Below, one piece after another: positions 1 through 10,318 of a stretch of 64,000 nt of DNA (the stretch's first letter is position 1; each line of letters opens with the position of its first letter). The DNA comes from Stentor coeruleus (Eukaryota > Ciliophora > Heterotrichea > Heterotrichida > Stentoridae): contig MPUH01000213.1 of assembly GCA_001970955.1 (NCBI GenBank), positions 1 to 64,000 on the forward strand, read 5' to 3'. A program made the translations under genes and the position numbers. Under the pieces are notes generated by a model. It did not search any database, was not told where the DNA came from, and saw only the letters and a list, made by a program, of their open reading frames with translations.

Positions 1-369
1 TGATGCTTCTCCAATGCCTGTAAGTGATCTTGCAATTGCTAACATAATAAAATTTTGTGATAAACCTGTAAACAAAACTGAGACTATCCAAATTATAAGC
101 CCTATAGACATTAAGTAAAAAGGATGAACTGCTTGAGCGTAGTAAGCAAATGGTGGTGAAGCTAAGATATAACCTAAAATAAATAGAGAACCTAAAAATC
201 CAGATTCTAAATCAGTCAAATTCATACCATCATCTGATGATTTCATTAAGCGGCTCAAAACTGCTGATAATGCTCCTCTATCAATGTAAATTAATAAATT
301 GACTGATGTGAATATTATCAGCAAAGCTAATGGGCTTAATCGGAAAAATCCGTTTGTTGCAGCTTGCAT
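1..369 (-). CDS. Spinster-like MFS transporter, copy A (N-terminal part, runs off the window)
   Basis: Reads leftward from an ATG at 369 and leaves the window at base 1, so only about 123 codons are present. Spinster (SPNS) proteins are 12-helix major facilitator carriers of lysolipids and similar amphipathic substrates. Seen here: a first membrane helix followed by YIDRGALSAVL, where SPNS proteins carry a conserved Asp-Arg; a second helix around LGSLFILGYILA; and ARSLTGIGEAS, matching the SPNS Gly-x-Gly-Glu-Ala-Ser signature. It is a tandem paralogue of the gene at 775-2211. The first 93 bases of the window are identical to 1849-1941, while the parts toward the start codon have diverged. Substrate and membrane cannot be told from sequence. 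Confidence 0.8.
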   Translation of the reverse strand, partial: MQAATNGFFRLSPLALLIIFTSVNLLIYIDRGALSAVLSRLMKSSDDGMNLTDLESGFLGSLFILGYILASPPFAYYAQAVHPFYLMSIGLIIWIVSVLFTGLSQNFIMLAIARSLTGIGEAS

Positions 370-774
370 AATATTAAATGTTATACATGAAAATGTGCCG
401 ATTATTAGATTTATAAAATATTTGTAATTAAAGCATCTAATGATTAAGGTGTAAGTTTACACTCATTTCCTAAATGCAGTAAAAAATTTCAGCAATGGTA
501 TTTATGCATTTTGATGTATGTTGTGATTGGGCTATTTTATAACTATAAAGACAATAAAAAAAACTTTTTATTATTAAATTAACCCACTTATAATATATAA
601 TATTTTAATTGTGCTGATATAAAATAGTATGCCATTTGTAAATAACTGCAAGTGTCAGAAATACTTATTTAATTAATTCTCATTTAAATATACTTTTAAT
701 AGTTTATCATATCATTTATTACTTTCTTACATAAACATTTAGAAAATGAGTTTAATCAGAGGATTACTTAATGT
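370..774. other. Intergenic spacer between the two transporter copies
   Basis: About 400 AT-rich bases lie between the start codon of copy A and the stop codon of copy B. I see no open frame with coding character, no RNA gene and no repeat here. It must hold the promoter of copy A and the 3' end of copy B. Confidence 0.5.
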
Positions 775-2211
775 TTATTCTTCAAGCATTGGAGCTCCAA
801 TTTCAGTTTCATTATGAATATTCTGAGGACGTTTTTTGAAAAGATTCTTCTTTATAAAGCTCCATGGTTTTCCATGAAACCTCTACATAAAAATTACCGA
901 CACATTCCAACAAAATCCCCAAATCAAAACAGCCCAAATTAGCCAGCACATAGCAAAAAGCATACCTGATAATTCTCCAACACTTTCAAAAAACAAACCT
1001 ATAATTGAAGGACTAGGGAAATCTCCAAAAATATGCATAAAAAACACAGTCAAAGCATTAGCTTGACCTCTAAGGTGAGATGGAACACAATTCATTGTAG
1101 CCATAGATATAGGCGAAGTTATGATAAATAAAAATAATTCACTTACCCCAAAAAGAACTAAAAAAGTTATGACATTGCCTGGACTTGAAACCCAACTAGA
1201 AGCAAGTAAACTAAGGATCCCGATGGCTAAAGCAAATGAAATAGAAACTGGGAGTAAAAAGCAACACTTTTCTACAATTATAAATTCAAGGTTTTCTTTG
1301 CTCAGTTGACCTCTTTCACAATAAAGCTCATATTTCTTAGTGCTTCTCATAACAGAAATTGAACCAATGGCAGTACCAATGAGCCCAGATAAAACAGTGA
1401 TAATCCCCACAAAAGTTGAAGATGTTCCAGCAGATACATCATAATAAGACTCTACAAAATCTGGTCCCTATTTATATTTTACCCAATAACCAGCACCACC
1501 TACTGTAAACTGATACGCAGCGTATCCAAGACAAAGAGATACAAAAAGGTAGTTTTTTAATAGCAAACATATTTGAGTAGTGATTTTTTCATGTTCACCA
1601 TCAGGTTTTTTTGCATAGAGTTTTGGGTCTTTATTGCATAATAAAGTTAAGATAACGAAAGGAAGCATAATTATTCCTTCAAATAAAAAAGGATAAGACC
1701 ATCTATTAAATGCTGCACTTACTTGATCACCAAAAACAAAGCCAATTGCATAGCCAAAAATTGTAGTTGAATAATAAATTCCTAACCATGAAGCTTTATA
1801 TTGAACAGGTGCTGTATCAAGAATTGCAGGTGGAGCTAAGCATACAAATGATGCTTCTCCAATGCCTGTAAGTGATCTTGCAATTGCTAACATAATAAAA
1901 TTTTGTGATAAACCTGTAAACAAAACTGAGACTATCCAAATAAGTGATCCTATAGACGCTAACATAATAAAATTTTGTGATAAACCTGTAAAAAAAACTG
2001 GTGGTGCAGCTATAATATAACCTAAAATAAATAGAGAACCTAAAGCACCGGATTCTAAAGAAGTCAAATCCATTCCTCCATTTGATGATTTCATTAAGCG
2101 GCTAAGAACTGATGATAATGCTCCTCGATCTATGTAAATCAATAAATTCACTGATGAAAAGATTATCAGCAAGGCCAATGGTCTTAATGTAAAAAATTCA
2201 AGTTTTACCAT
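775..2211 (-). CDS. Spinster-like MFS transporter, copy B (two 15-nt introns)
   Basis: About 468 residues, the usual SPNS length, from the ATG at 2211 to the TAA at 775-777. Two 15-base introns (1468-1482 and 883-897) must be removed to keep the frame. The first joins GGAGYW to GPDFVES; the second adds a 26-residue basic tail ending APMLEE. Motifs: YIDRGALSSVL after helix 1, ARSLTGIGEASFVCLAPP in helix 4, and alternating hydrophobic helices to the end. Likely a proton- or sodium-linked lipid carrier of an internal membrane, by family. Odd: the segment after helix 2 has been replaced by a second copy of the helix-4 start (TGLSQNFIMLA occurs twice), with no change in length compared with copy A. 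This may alter or abolish transport. Confidence 0.8.
883..897 (-). other. 15-nt intron in transporter copy B
   Basis: On the sense strand the sequence is gtaatttttatgtag. Unspliced, its tag would end the protein at VIFM; removing it continues the frame for 26 more codons to a TAA. Confidence 0.85.
1468..1482 (-). other. 15-nt intron in transporter copy B
   Basis: On the sense strand the sequence is gtaaaatataaatag. It carries an in-frame tag, and its removal joins two halves of an MFS protein without loss of frame. Confidence 0.9.
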
Positions 2212-2322
2212 TTATTCGCCAGAATATTTGAAGTGCAATTTTTTTCCCCATTTCTCAAAAAATTTAAATACTATGATCTTCATTTATTCGCCAGAATATT
2301 TGAAGTGCAACTTTTTTCCCCA
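2209..2322. repeat. Two 42-bp direct repeats upstream of transporter copy B
   Basis: Bases 2209-2250 and 2281-2322 match over 42 bases with one difference. The first copy contains the start codon of the transporter gene (CAT at 2209-2211). The second copy also carries that triplet but no open frame follows it. It looks like a local duplication of the gene's 5' flank. Confidence 0.85.
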
Positions 2323-2492
2323 ATCTAATTTACTATTTGCAACCTTTTGTAATCATTTTTCTCTATATAAACTACAAAAATCCTCTCATTAAATTTAAAG
2401 TTATTTCCATAATAAGCTATTAAAACTCAAGTTTTTATAATCATTTGTATTTTAAATCAACTTATTTTTACCACTCTATTAATATTTCTAGT

Positions 2493-5400
2493 CTAAAGTG
2501 AGACTTGTCTTCTGTTATGACAATTAGAACAAATTCCCTGCGAAACATAAGGATTTTTTCTCAAGCATACAAAGCAAATCTTATCATCACAACTCTTACA
2601 AATTGTTATGACAGAGTTTTTATTTTTGTTTTTATCACAAAACCCACAAAGTATCATATCTTCTTTATTCCCTTCATTAGCTTTAATCCAATAACATTTG
2701 TCTAAACAACAACACCCTGAACACCCTGTTGTTGTTTCATCAAATATTTTAATTCTAAGAAAGCAACATATGCAATTAATCTCTTCTCCTTTAGTGAAAT
2801 TATTCTGACAGTTCATGCATACTTTTGATGGTGTTGGTTTTAATTGTGGATTTGAAGGAATATTTCCTGTTTTTAGGTATTGATCACAGCAATTATTACA
2901 TTTTAATATGTAATTTGATCTTTTTAAATCTCTTGTGCATTTTGGGCAATATAGACCTCCGCAATATGTTGTGTTATCGGATTCTGCATATTCTTCTTGA
3001 GGTTTTGATTTGGATTCTTCTTTTGTTTGAGCTTCAGATTGCTTTTTATTGGCTTCGGCGATTTCACGCTCTTCAGCTAGCTTTTTTTCTTTGGATAAAC
3101 GCTCTTCTTCAGCCTGCTTGAGTCTCTCTTCAGCTTTTTTTTGTTCTTCTTGGATTTTTTTCTCTTCTGCTTGGCGCTTTTCTTCGGATTGTCTTTTTTC
3201 ATCTTCCTTTCTTTTTTCTTCAGCTTTTCTTCTTTCTTCAGCTTGTTTCATTTCTTCAGCTAGTCTTTTTTCTTCAGCTTTTCTCCTTTCTTCAGCTTGT
3301 TTCCTTTCTTCAGCTAGTCTTTTTTCTTCAGCTTTTCTCCTTTCTTCAGCTTGTTTCATTTCTTCAGCTAGTCTTTTTTCTTCAGCTTGCTTTCTTTCTT
3401 CAGTTAGTCTTTTTTCTTCAGCTAGCTTTTTTTCTTCAGCTAGCCTTTTTTCTTCAGCTAATCTTTTTTCTTCAGCTAATCTTTTTTCTTCAGCTAGCCT
3501 TTTTTCTTCAGCTAGCCTTTTTTCTTCAGCTAGTCTTTTTTCTTCAGCTAGTCTTTTTTCTTCAGCTAGTCTTTTTTCTTCAGCTTTTCTCTTTTCCTCA
3601 GCTTGTCTTTGCTCTTCTTTTTTTCTTTCTTCAGCTAGCCTTTTTTCTTCAGCTTTTCTCTTTTCATCAGCTATTTTCTTTTCTTCAACTCTTCTCCTTT
3701 CTTCAGCCATTCTCTTTTCTTCAGCTCTTTTCCTTTCCTCAAAAGCTTTCTTTTCCTCATCTAATCTTTTTTCCTCAGCCAACTTCTCTTCCTGAATTTT
3801 CTTTTCTTCAGCCAGTCTCTTTTCTTCAGCCTGTTTCTTTTCCTCAGCAAGTTTCTTTTCCTCAGCCAGTCTTATTTCTTCAATAACTTTTTTTCCCTGA
3901 GCTATTTTCATCTTCATCTCCTCTGCTCTTTCCTTCAATTTAGCAACCCTCAACTCTTCTAATATTTTCCTTTCCTCAGCAATTCTTTTCTCATCAATAG
4001 CTTTTTTCTCTTCCATAGCTTTCCTTTCTTCAGCCAATTTTTTCTCTTTAGCCAATTTTCTTTCTTCTAACAATTTCTGAACTTCAGCAAGTTTTTTTTC
4101 ATCAAAACACACCTCATCTTCTTTTTTCTTTTTTTTCATAATCTTTTTTTCATTTTCTAAGTGTCGTTCATTAGTATTTTTATCCCCAATATTTTTTTTC
4201 TCTTCACATATTTTTTTAGTTTCTTCCAAACGTTTTTCTGTAGCTTGTCTTCTTTCTTCAGCAATTTTTCTTTCCATTTGTTTTCTCTGTTCTTCAATTG
4301 CCTTTTTTTCTTGTAAGAGTTTTTCAAGTACGCATTTTTCAGTTTGTCTTTGTATTTCTTTATTGCGTCTTAGGTCTTCAAGTTTTTTTCTTTGTTCAGA
4401 CAATCTGATTTCTTCTTCTTTTTTCTTATCTTCAGCTTCTTTTTTTCTTAAGGCGATTTTATTTTCGATTTCCCTTTTCCTATTTTGAAGGATTCTATTT
4501 TCTTCACTGATTCTTTCTTCCTTTTGTTGATCATAAACTATACTTCTTTCATGTACTTTCGCTTGTATTTCATTTTTTAACCTTTCATGCTCTTTAAGTC
4601 TTTCTAGTTCTTTATATTTTTCTTTTTCTTTAATCCTCTCTTTATCTTCATCATGTTTTTTCATCCATTCAGAAATTTCTTTTTCTCTAAGTTTTTCTAT
4701 TTCAGTAATACGAAGCTCATTTTGTATATGTAAAGATTCTTCAAAACTTTGCTGAGAACTGAGATCAACACTTTTTGTCAATTTGGCAAGAATATTATTT
4801 TCAGTTAATTTCTTAACATAAATAAACTCTTCTTTTTCATTATAAATCCCAGTTTGACTTCTTCTATTAGGTAATAAATAAATCTCATTTTTTCTTCTAT
4901 CTTCTTGTGCTTTCCATTCTCTAAGTAATTTGTTTTCTTCTTTTAAAGCTTTAAGATCAGGAGTTTCACTTTCAGGCCTAGGAGTTATGGTTTCAGAATA
5001 AATTTTATCAGATTCAAATGTTAATGTTGATGATGTTGTTATTTTTGATTTTCTCATTGAAGAATTCATTTTTTGTTGCCCTGATACTCGTTTACGTTTT
5101 TCATTAAAGATTTTTGGCTTTAGTTTTAAACTTTTTTCCATTTCATTTCCACTGATTTTGGATAATGAGCCGTATGGGCTACGTAAGGTTTTGGATTGGG
5201 AAAGAACTTGACTGAAACTTGTGTCTATACTGGGTCTTTCAGAATATATTCTTAGAGTATGGGTTTCGATAAAACTGCTTTCTTCACTTTGATCTGAAGC
5301 GTGGTTTTTTCGCATATCTTCAGACTCTTCACTCTCACTATTTTGTTCGATTTCTTCACAAAGGGTTTTATATTCATAAGGATACACAATATATAATTGT

Positions 5401-5909
5401 TTAGAATTTGTAAACAAAGTCAAACTTATAAAAGGATCTTTAACATAATACTTTATTTCTTCAAGTTTCTTGGTTATAATTTTTAAATTAACCCTCATTT
5501 TGCTTGCATAATATTTTATAGCAAAAATATGCTCATCTTCACTAGACTTACAATCTGGGACTTCAAACATTTCTTGTAAACTATAAATAAAATTGCTAAA
5601 TTCATAGTCATAAAAAAGTGTGTTTAATGTTCTGATTTGTTTTTTCTCATATAACATTTCTAAATCTTCAAAAGACTCTTTATAGTTTTCTTTAAAATCT
5701 TCGCTTTGTGTTTGAGATATCGCCGATAGTATATGATTAAAAAACTCTTCAAGGTTTTTTCCTTTAAGGTAAATGATAAGATATTCCATTCCTGCCATAA
5801 GCAGATTGCAAAAAAGATGAGAATTGCTCATTTCTCTACAATTTTTGTAAGATTTTACTAGGGAATTTACTCCTAGTTCTGATATGCCTTTAATAGGTCG
5901 TATTGCCAT
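2493..5909 (-). CDS. 1138-residue Lys/Glu repeat coiled-coil protein with degenerate otubain-like head and Cys-rich tail
   Basis: One continuous frame from ATG at 5909. Three parts are visible. Residues 1 to ~180 resemble the otubain (C65) fold: NCREMSNSHLFCNLLMAG sits where active enzymes have a Gly-Asp-Gly-Asn-Cys-Phe core, and LYIVYPYEY resembles the closing Tyr-Asp-x-Leu-Tyr-Pro stretch. The catalytic Cys position is Leu in this alignment, so it would be inactive. Residues ~360-960 are a very long charged helix dominated by repeats of AEEKRLA. Residues ~973-1138 hold about a dozen Cys pairs (CPKC, CNNC, CMNC, CSGC, CGFC, CKSC, CFVC, CSNC) and probably bind several zinc ions. A scaffold role is plausible but not shown. 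The otubain call is from pattern only. Confidence 0.7.
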   Translation of the reverse strand: MAIRPIKGISELGVNSLVKSYKNCREMSNSHLFCNLLMAGMEYLIIYLKGKNLEEFFNHILSAISQTQSEDFKENYKESFEDLEMLYEKKQIRTLNTLFYDYEFSNFIYSLQEMFEVPDCKSSEDEHIFAIKYYASKMRVNLKIITKKLEEIKYYVKDPFISLTLFTNSKQLYIVYPYEYKTLCEEIEQNSESEESEDMRKNHASDQSEESSFIETHTLRIYSERPSIDTSFSQVLSQSKTLRSPYGSLSKISGNEMEKSLKLKPKIFNEKRKRVSGQQKMNSSMRKSKITTSSTLTFESDKIYSETITPRPESETPDLKALKEENKLLREWKAQEDRRKNEIYLLPNRRSQTGIYNEKEEFIYVKKLTENNILAKLTKSVDLSSQQSFEESLHIQNELRITEIEKLREKEISEWMKKHDEDKERIKEKEKYKELERLKEHERLKNEIQAKVHERSIVYDQQKEERISEENRILQNRKREIENKIALRKKEAEDKKKEEEIRLSEQRKKLEDLRRNKEIQRQTEKCVLEKLLQEKKAIEEQRKQMERKIAEERRQATEKRLEETKKICEEKKNIGDKNTNERHLENEKKIMKKKKKEDEVCFDEKKLAEVQKLLEERKLAKEKKLAEERKAMEEKKAIDEKRIAEERKILEELRVAKLKERAEEMKMKIAQGKKVIEEIRLAEEKKLAEEKKQAEEKRLAEEKKIQEEKLAEEKRLDEEKKAFEERKRAEEKRMAEERRRVEEKKIADEKRKAEEKRLAEERKKEEQRQAEEKRKAEEKRLAEEKRLAEEKRLAEEKRLAEEKRLAEEKRLAEEKRLAEEKRLAEEKKLAEEKRLTEERKQAEEKRLAEEMKQAEERRKAEEKRLAEERKQAEERRKAEEKRLAEEMKQAEERRKAEEKRKEDEKRQSEEKRQAEEKKIQEEQKKAEERLKQAEEERLSKEKKLAEEREIAEANKKQSEAQTKEESKSKPQEEYAESDNTTYCGGLYCPKCTRDLKRSNYILKCNNCCDQYLKTGNIPSNPQLKPTPSKVCMNCQNNFTKGEEINCICCFLRIKIFDETTTGCSGCCCLDKCYWIKANEGNKEDMILCGFCDKNKNKNSVITICKSCDDKICFVCLRKNPYVSQGICSNCHNRRQVSL
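3200..3800 (-). repeat. In-gene minisatellite coding AEEKRL-type heptads
   Basis: Within the coiled-coil gene an 18- to 21-base unit, read on the plus strand as ttcagctagtcttttttc, recurs dozens of times with small changes. The most uniform run is about 3420-3580, where consecutive units are nearly identical. Every unit keeps the frame and encodes variants of AEEKRL. Copy number is likely to vary between strains and to be hard to assemble. Confidence 0.9.
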
Positions 5910-6681
5910 TTATTATATGTGTTTACCATTCATTATTCGTGAAAAGTTTAAATTTGCCATAGACTTAAAATGGAAAGGATATAGGGAAGCGCTTTTTATA
6001 AGGATTATATGAGAATGATAGTTTATGGTTAAAGAAATATTCTTAAACTAAACTTATGTTAGTTAGTTATAAAACGAAAGAATAAACTGAGTATACTGAA
6101 GAAAACTAGTAGAGAAACTGTGAATTTCTTAGGATTAATTCAAATTTATTTTACTAACAAATTCTATTCAAAGCTTTATAGTTTTCAAAGACAACTACAC
6201 AAAGTATTCCTACACAAATTTGTGAAAAACTTTAGAAACTACTACCATAATAAAAAATTCAAATAGGCATATATGATATTTTTGTTAAATACTGAATATA
6301 AAATATTATTCAAATTACTTCAACCAAAAATACAGAATTGTATCAATTTCTTAATATCCTTAAGAATAATCACAAAAACTCTTATCACTTTACTATAAAA
6401 ATATTTTTCGAATGAACCCTAATAAAACTTTTTAAAACTCAAATAATTTTCAAATAATCATAAAACTTCATTCCTTTATTATCTATTTTCTTTATTTCCT
6501 TTATATCTCTACATATCATAATTAACTTTATCAAAAAATACTTAAAAATTTATATCAAAACCAAAACATTTCCTAAAATTATCTTAAAACCACAACTAAA
6601 ATTCTCATATTATTCTTGCAAAACCATAATTAAAACATCAGCCTTAAAAAAAAAATATTTTTACATTCTCTTATTGTGTTA
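5910..6681. other. Intergenic region without recognisable features
   Basis: About 770 AT-rich bases lie between the start of the repeat protein and the stop of the CaaX coiled-coil gene. I see no long frame, RNA gene or repeat. On the plus strand the part near 6300-6650 is poor in G. Confidence 0.4.
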
Positions 6682-7598
6682 TTATAAAACTATGCAGTTA
6701 TGACATATCGGAGGATTTTCCTCATTTTCATCACCAATATTTTCAAAACTCTCATTTAACTGTTCAATAACATTTTTCAATTCTTTATTCTCATATTCTT
6801 TTTGCTTTAAATCATTTTCACTTTTTTCTATACGATTTTGTATCTTATATATCTCTTGATGTAATTCCTTTATTTGATCTATTAATATATTAGAATCTTG
6901 ACCAGCTCGACATGCACTCATATCATATTCTTCATATTTCACACTGTCTGTATCTTTAACTTCCCCTTCTAATTTTTCTTTCATTTTGATTATTTGCTCT
7001 TTAGTAGAATTCGCTTCATCAATTATTTCAAATACTGAGTTTTTCATATCTTTAAGTTCATGTTGATATCCTTTTAATTCTTGAGTTGCTTTAACACCTT
7101 GGTTACGTGATTGTTTATTTAAAGATCGAAACTCTTGGAGCTTTTCTTTGACTGCTTTGCATAGTAAATTGTTGTTAGATTTTAGTTGTTTTATATTAGG
7201 AGAGTCAACTGAGGAATCAAGTGGAGAAATAATTTTTATATTTGATGGATTTTTATTACATTTTATATNTTGCATAGTAAATTGTTGTTAGATTTTAGTT
7301 GTTTTATATTAGGAGAGTCAACTGAGGAATCAAGTGGAGAACTATCTAAAGGCCCAGGAATTTCAATAGAAGATTCTTTCATGGCATCAGATATTACTGA
7401 TGAGTTGCTTGAGTCAATTTTTTTAGCATGTCTTGATGAAGATACAGATAATTCTTTTAGAGTTTCTTCTAATTCATCAGGAATCTCGACACCTGAAGCT
7501 TTGGATAAGTTGTTTATTATGTTAAGTTTTTCTGTGACTTCTTTTATAAAATTTTGTGAGATACCTTTTGTCCGAGTATTTTGTCTAGGCCTACTCAT
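6682..7598 (-). CDS. Prenylated coiled-coil protein with CaaX tail (duplicated internally by an assembly gap)
   Basis: The true gene starts at ATG 7598 (MSRPRQNTRTK) and stops at 6682. An N at 7269 and an exact 72-base repeat on both sides (7157-7228, 7270-7341) make the frame appear as two pieces; collapsing the repeat gives one continuous protein of about 270 residues. The first third is Ser-rich and polar. The rest is a coiled coil with many Glu and Lys. The last four residues are CIVL, a CaaX box whose final Leu favours geranylgeranylation, so the protein is probably membrane-anchored. It resembles the protein at 36057-36756 in layout and in a KEYENKELKNVIEQLNES-type stretch near the tail. 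No named family is recognised. Confidence 0.65.
7157..7341. repeat. Assembly gap (N at 7269) with 72-bp duplicated flanks
   Basis: Bases 7157-7228 and 7270-7341 are identical and the second copy begins directly after the N. About 40 bases of unrelated-looking sequence precede the N. This is the pattern left when two contigs that really overlap are joined as if they did not. Confidence 0.9.
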
Positions 7599-7711
7599 AT
7601 TTCTGATTATATAAAGAGTTTTGGTATAAAAATCTATAATGAATTTTTTTTCAAGGGTATGTCAATGTGATATAGGTCTAAGATATTGTAAAATAAATGT
7701 AAGAAATGGAA

Positions 7712-8478
7712 TTAATGATTGTAATATCTTTTGGAAAATTGAAGCCATTTTTGGACCATTTGATTAAGATAAAGATGTAAATGATAAATTATCCTACAGA
7801 TAATAAGAAGTTTATTAACAAAGAAATTACTAAGAGTATAAAAAATATTGGGAATTTTGTTTATGCCTGTTAGGGTAAAGATTAAATTATTAAATAAATT
7901 AAAAGCAAATCCAAAATCAACTTTTTTGTAGTTAATAAATTAGAAAATAATACCCAGTAATAATAAGAAAATTAATATAGCCAAAGACCATATTAAATAT
8001 TTCTCCAATTTTTCTATCTCAAGATAAGTTTTATAAGAATTTAAATCTTTAATTAGATTCATAAGTGAGATTTAAAAAAAAATGAGGTTTATTAATTCCA
8101 ATATTATCAAAGTTAACACAAGAATAAGTATTGTAACTTATAATTGAGTCATCTTCTAAACGATTCTGTAAATTTTCAATATGTTCATTAACTAAAGTAC
8201 TAAAATTATTTATTTCTAATATAAATCTTCTCCATAAATAAACAATCTAGTTTCACAGATTTTCAATATCTTATTATATTAAAACAAGAAAAATATTACC
8301 AGATAAATTTTCTAAAATTTCCCATATTTTACAATTCTTTTCTAAGCCCTTAAATATGCCAAAAAAACAATGAGCCTTTACATAATATCAATCAATAAAT
8401 GATTAAAATCCTTCCAACAGTTAATTTACTATTTAAATCCTCTTTAATAATATTATAATCATTCTCAGTGACTTGCAT
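7712..8478 (-). pseudogene. Decayed membrane-protein gene
   Basis: Between the CaaX gene and PCCB the minus strand carries coding-like pieces that follow one another in different frames. An ATG at 8478 opens MQVTENDYNIIKEDLN. Further on come GLEKNCKIWEILENLSGN and STLVNEHIENLQNRLEDD, interrupted by TAA, TGA and TAG codons. Then comes a membrane helix in MNLIKDLNSYKTYLEIEKLE and the hydrophobic run that follows it, and a last piece with FGFAFNLFNNLIFTLTG. No 15- or 16-base intron with GT and AG ends restores the frame at the shifts. I infer a host gene that has lost function. The family is not recognised, and an unusual live gene cannot be excluded. Confidence 0.35.
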
Positions 8479-8656
8479 TAAATTCGAAAAACTCAAAATC
8501 CCGAATAATCAATAATCATAATTTTCATCAATAAAAAGATACAAACATAAACCAAATTACTTAGAAATACAATAAAAACAAAATCATCCTTGAATACACA
8601 CATCTACCCAAGTGTATTATATCATAATTTCAGATGTTTGAAACAATGGTGTATAA

Positions 8657-10273
8657 ATGTTTCGTAAAGCGCTACGAGCAATTACAGAATTTAAGTTCAC
8701 AAAACTGCAGGATCAGTTAGCACAGAACCTTTCAGTGCAGCCTTCAGCATGCCCTGACACTAAAGGCTTTATGGAAAAGCTGACAAATCTTCGTAAGCAA
8801 GCTGTCTTTGGTGATGCTAAAAGAATAGAGCGTCAGCATTCACGAAATCGTCTAACTGCTCGTGAACGTATCGAATTATTAGTTGACCCAGGAACATTTG
8901 TTGAATATGATCAGCTGGTAACCCATCGATGTGTTAATTTCGGTATGGAAAAATCTCATCATCCAGGTGATGGTCTAGTATCAGGACATGGCTATGTAAA
9001 TGGCCGAGTAGTATTTTTATACTCATTTGATTTTACTGTTGGTGGTGGAACACTTTCAGAAACAGTTGCTGAGAAAATATGCAAAGTTCAAGATAAGGCT
9101 ATGGATGCAGGTGCTCCAATTATTGGTATTAATGATAGTGGTGGTGCTAGAATTCAAGAAGGAGTTGTCTCATTAGGAGGTTATGCTGATATTTTCCATA
9201 GAAATGTTCAAGCATCAGGTGTTATTCCTCAATTCAGTCTGATTATGGGACCTTGTGCTGGTGGCGCAGTCTATTCTCCAGCTTTGACTGATTTTATCTT
9301 TATGGTCAAGAAGAGTTCTTATATGTTTGTAACTGGACCTGATGTTGTTAAACAAGTCACAAATGAAGATATTGATATGGAAGGATTAGGTGGAGCGAAA
9401 ATTCATAGCTCGAAATCGGGGGTGTCTCATTTTGCCATGGAAAATGATATTGACGCACTTTTGTTTTTGAGAAAATTCTTAGAGTTTATTCCAAGTAATA
9501 ATAGAGAAAAAGCACCGTCTAAACCTACAGCTGATCCTCATGATAGACTTGTCCCATCATTAGACAGATTTGTTCCAGATGACCCTAACAAGCCTTATGA
9601 TATGAAAAATGTTGTTAAAATGATTAGCGATGACGAGTATTTCCTTGAAGTCCAACCAGACTGGGCTAAAAACATAATAATTGGTTTTGGAAGACTTGGT
9701 GGAGAAACAGTTGGATATATTGCAAATCAGCCTGCATTTCTTGCAGGTGTTCTTGACAGATTATCATCAATCAAAGCTGCTAGGTTCATAAGATTCTGTG
9801 ATGCTTTCAATATCCCAATTATAACTTTTGAAGATGTCCCAGGATATCTTCCAGGTGTACACGAAGAACATAATGGTATTATTACCCATGGTGCTAAAAT
9901 CCTTTATGCCTATTCAGAAGCAACAGTTCCAAAAATCACAGTTATTACAAGAAAATCTTATGGTGGAGCTTATTGTGTTATGAACTCAAAGCATTTGCGT
10001 GGTGATTACAATTACGCATGGCCAACAGGAGAAATAGCAGTCATGGGAGCTAAAGGCGCTTGTGAGATTATCTTTAGAGGAGGTGATGTTCAAAGCGAGA
10101 TTAAAAAATACGAGGATAAATTCGCTAATCCTCTTGGGGCAGCTCAAAGAGGGTTTATTGACGAAATTATCACTCCTAGAGACACTCGTAAAAGACTAAT
10201 CGCTGATCTAAAGGTCCTCAAGAACAAACAACAGGAAAAGCCTTGGAAAAAGCATGGAAATATTCCTTTATAA
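8657..10273 (+). CDS. PCCB: Propionyl-CoA carboxylase beta subunit, mitochondrial
   Basis: 538 residues, full family length, without introns. It is the carboxyltransferase half of the biotin enzyme that turns propionyl-CoA into methylmalonyl-CoA, the route for odd-chain fatty acids and for Val, Ile, Met and Thr carbon. The first ~30 residues ([16 protein letters not shown]) are basic and look like a mitochondrial presequence. Signature stretches are [17 protein letters not shown], the acyl-CoA loop [37 protein letters not shown] and [13 protein letters not shown]; the tail KKHGNIPL is also typical. It pairs functionally with the biotin-carrying alpha subunit, which is not in this window. BCKDHB at 15759 feeds the same pathway upstream. 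Confidence 0.97.
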   Translation: MFRKALRAITEFKFTKLQDQLAQNLSVQPSACPDTKGFMEKLTNLRKQAVFGDAKRIERQHSRNRLTARERIELLVDPGTFVEYDQLVTHRCVNFGMEKSHHPGDGLVSGHGYVNGRVVFLYSFDFTVGGGTLSETVAEKICKVQDKAMDAGAPIIGINDSGGARIQEGVVSLGGYADIFHRNVQASGVIPQFSLIMGPCAGGAVYSPALTDFIFMVKKSSYMFVTGPDVVKQVTNEDIDMEGLGGAKIHSSKSGVSHFAMENDIDALLFLRKFLEFIPSNNREKAPSKPTADPHDRLVPSLDRFVPDDPNKPYDMKNVVKMISDDEYFLEVQPDWAKNIIIGFGRLGGETVGYIANQPAFLAGVLDRLSSIKAARFIRFCDAFNIPIITFEDVPGYLPGVHEEHNGIITHGAKILYAYSEATVPKITVITRKSYGGAYCVMNSKHLRGDYNYAWPTGEIAVMGAKGACEIIFRGGDVQSEIKKYEDKFANPLGAAQRGFIDEIITPRDTRKRLIADLKVLKNKQQEKPWKKHGNIPL

Positions 10274-10318
10274 ACCATAGTCTAGGTAATTTTAGGTTCA
10301 AAAAATTTGATTTTAAAT

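Noticed and set aside
3049-3795. Long Ser-rich open frame on the plus strand
   Set aside because: It is the antisense of the AEEKRL minisatellite; the repeat has no stops in that frame. The minus-strand protein has folded domains on both sides.
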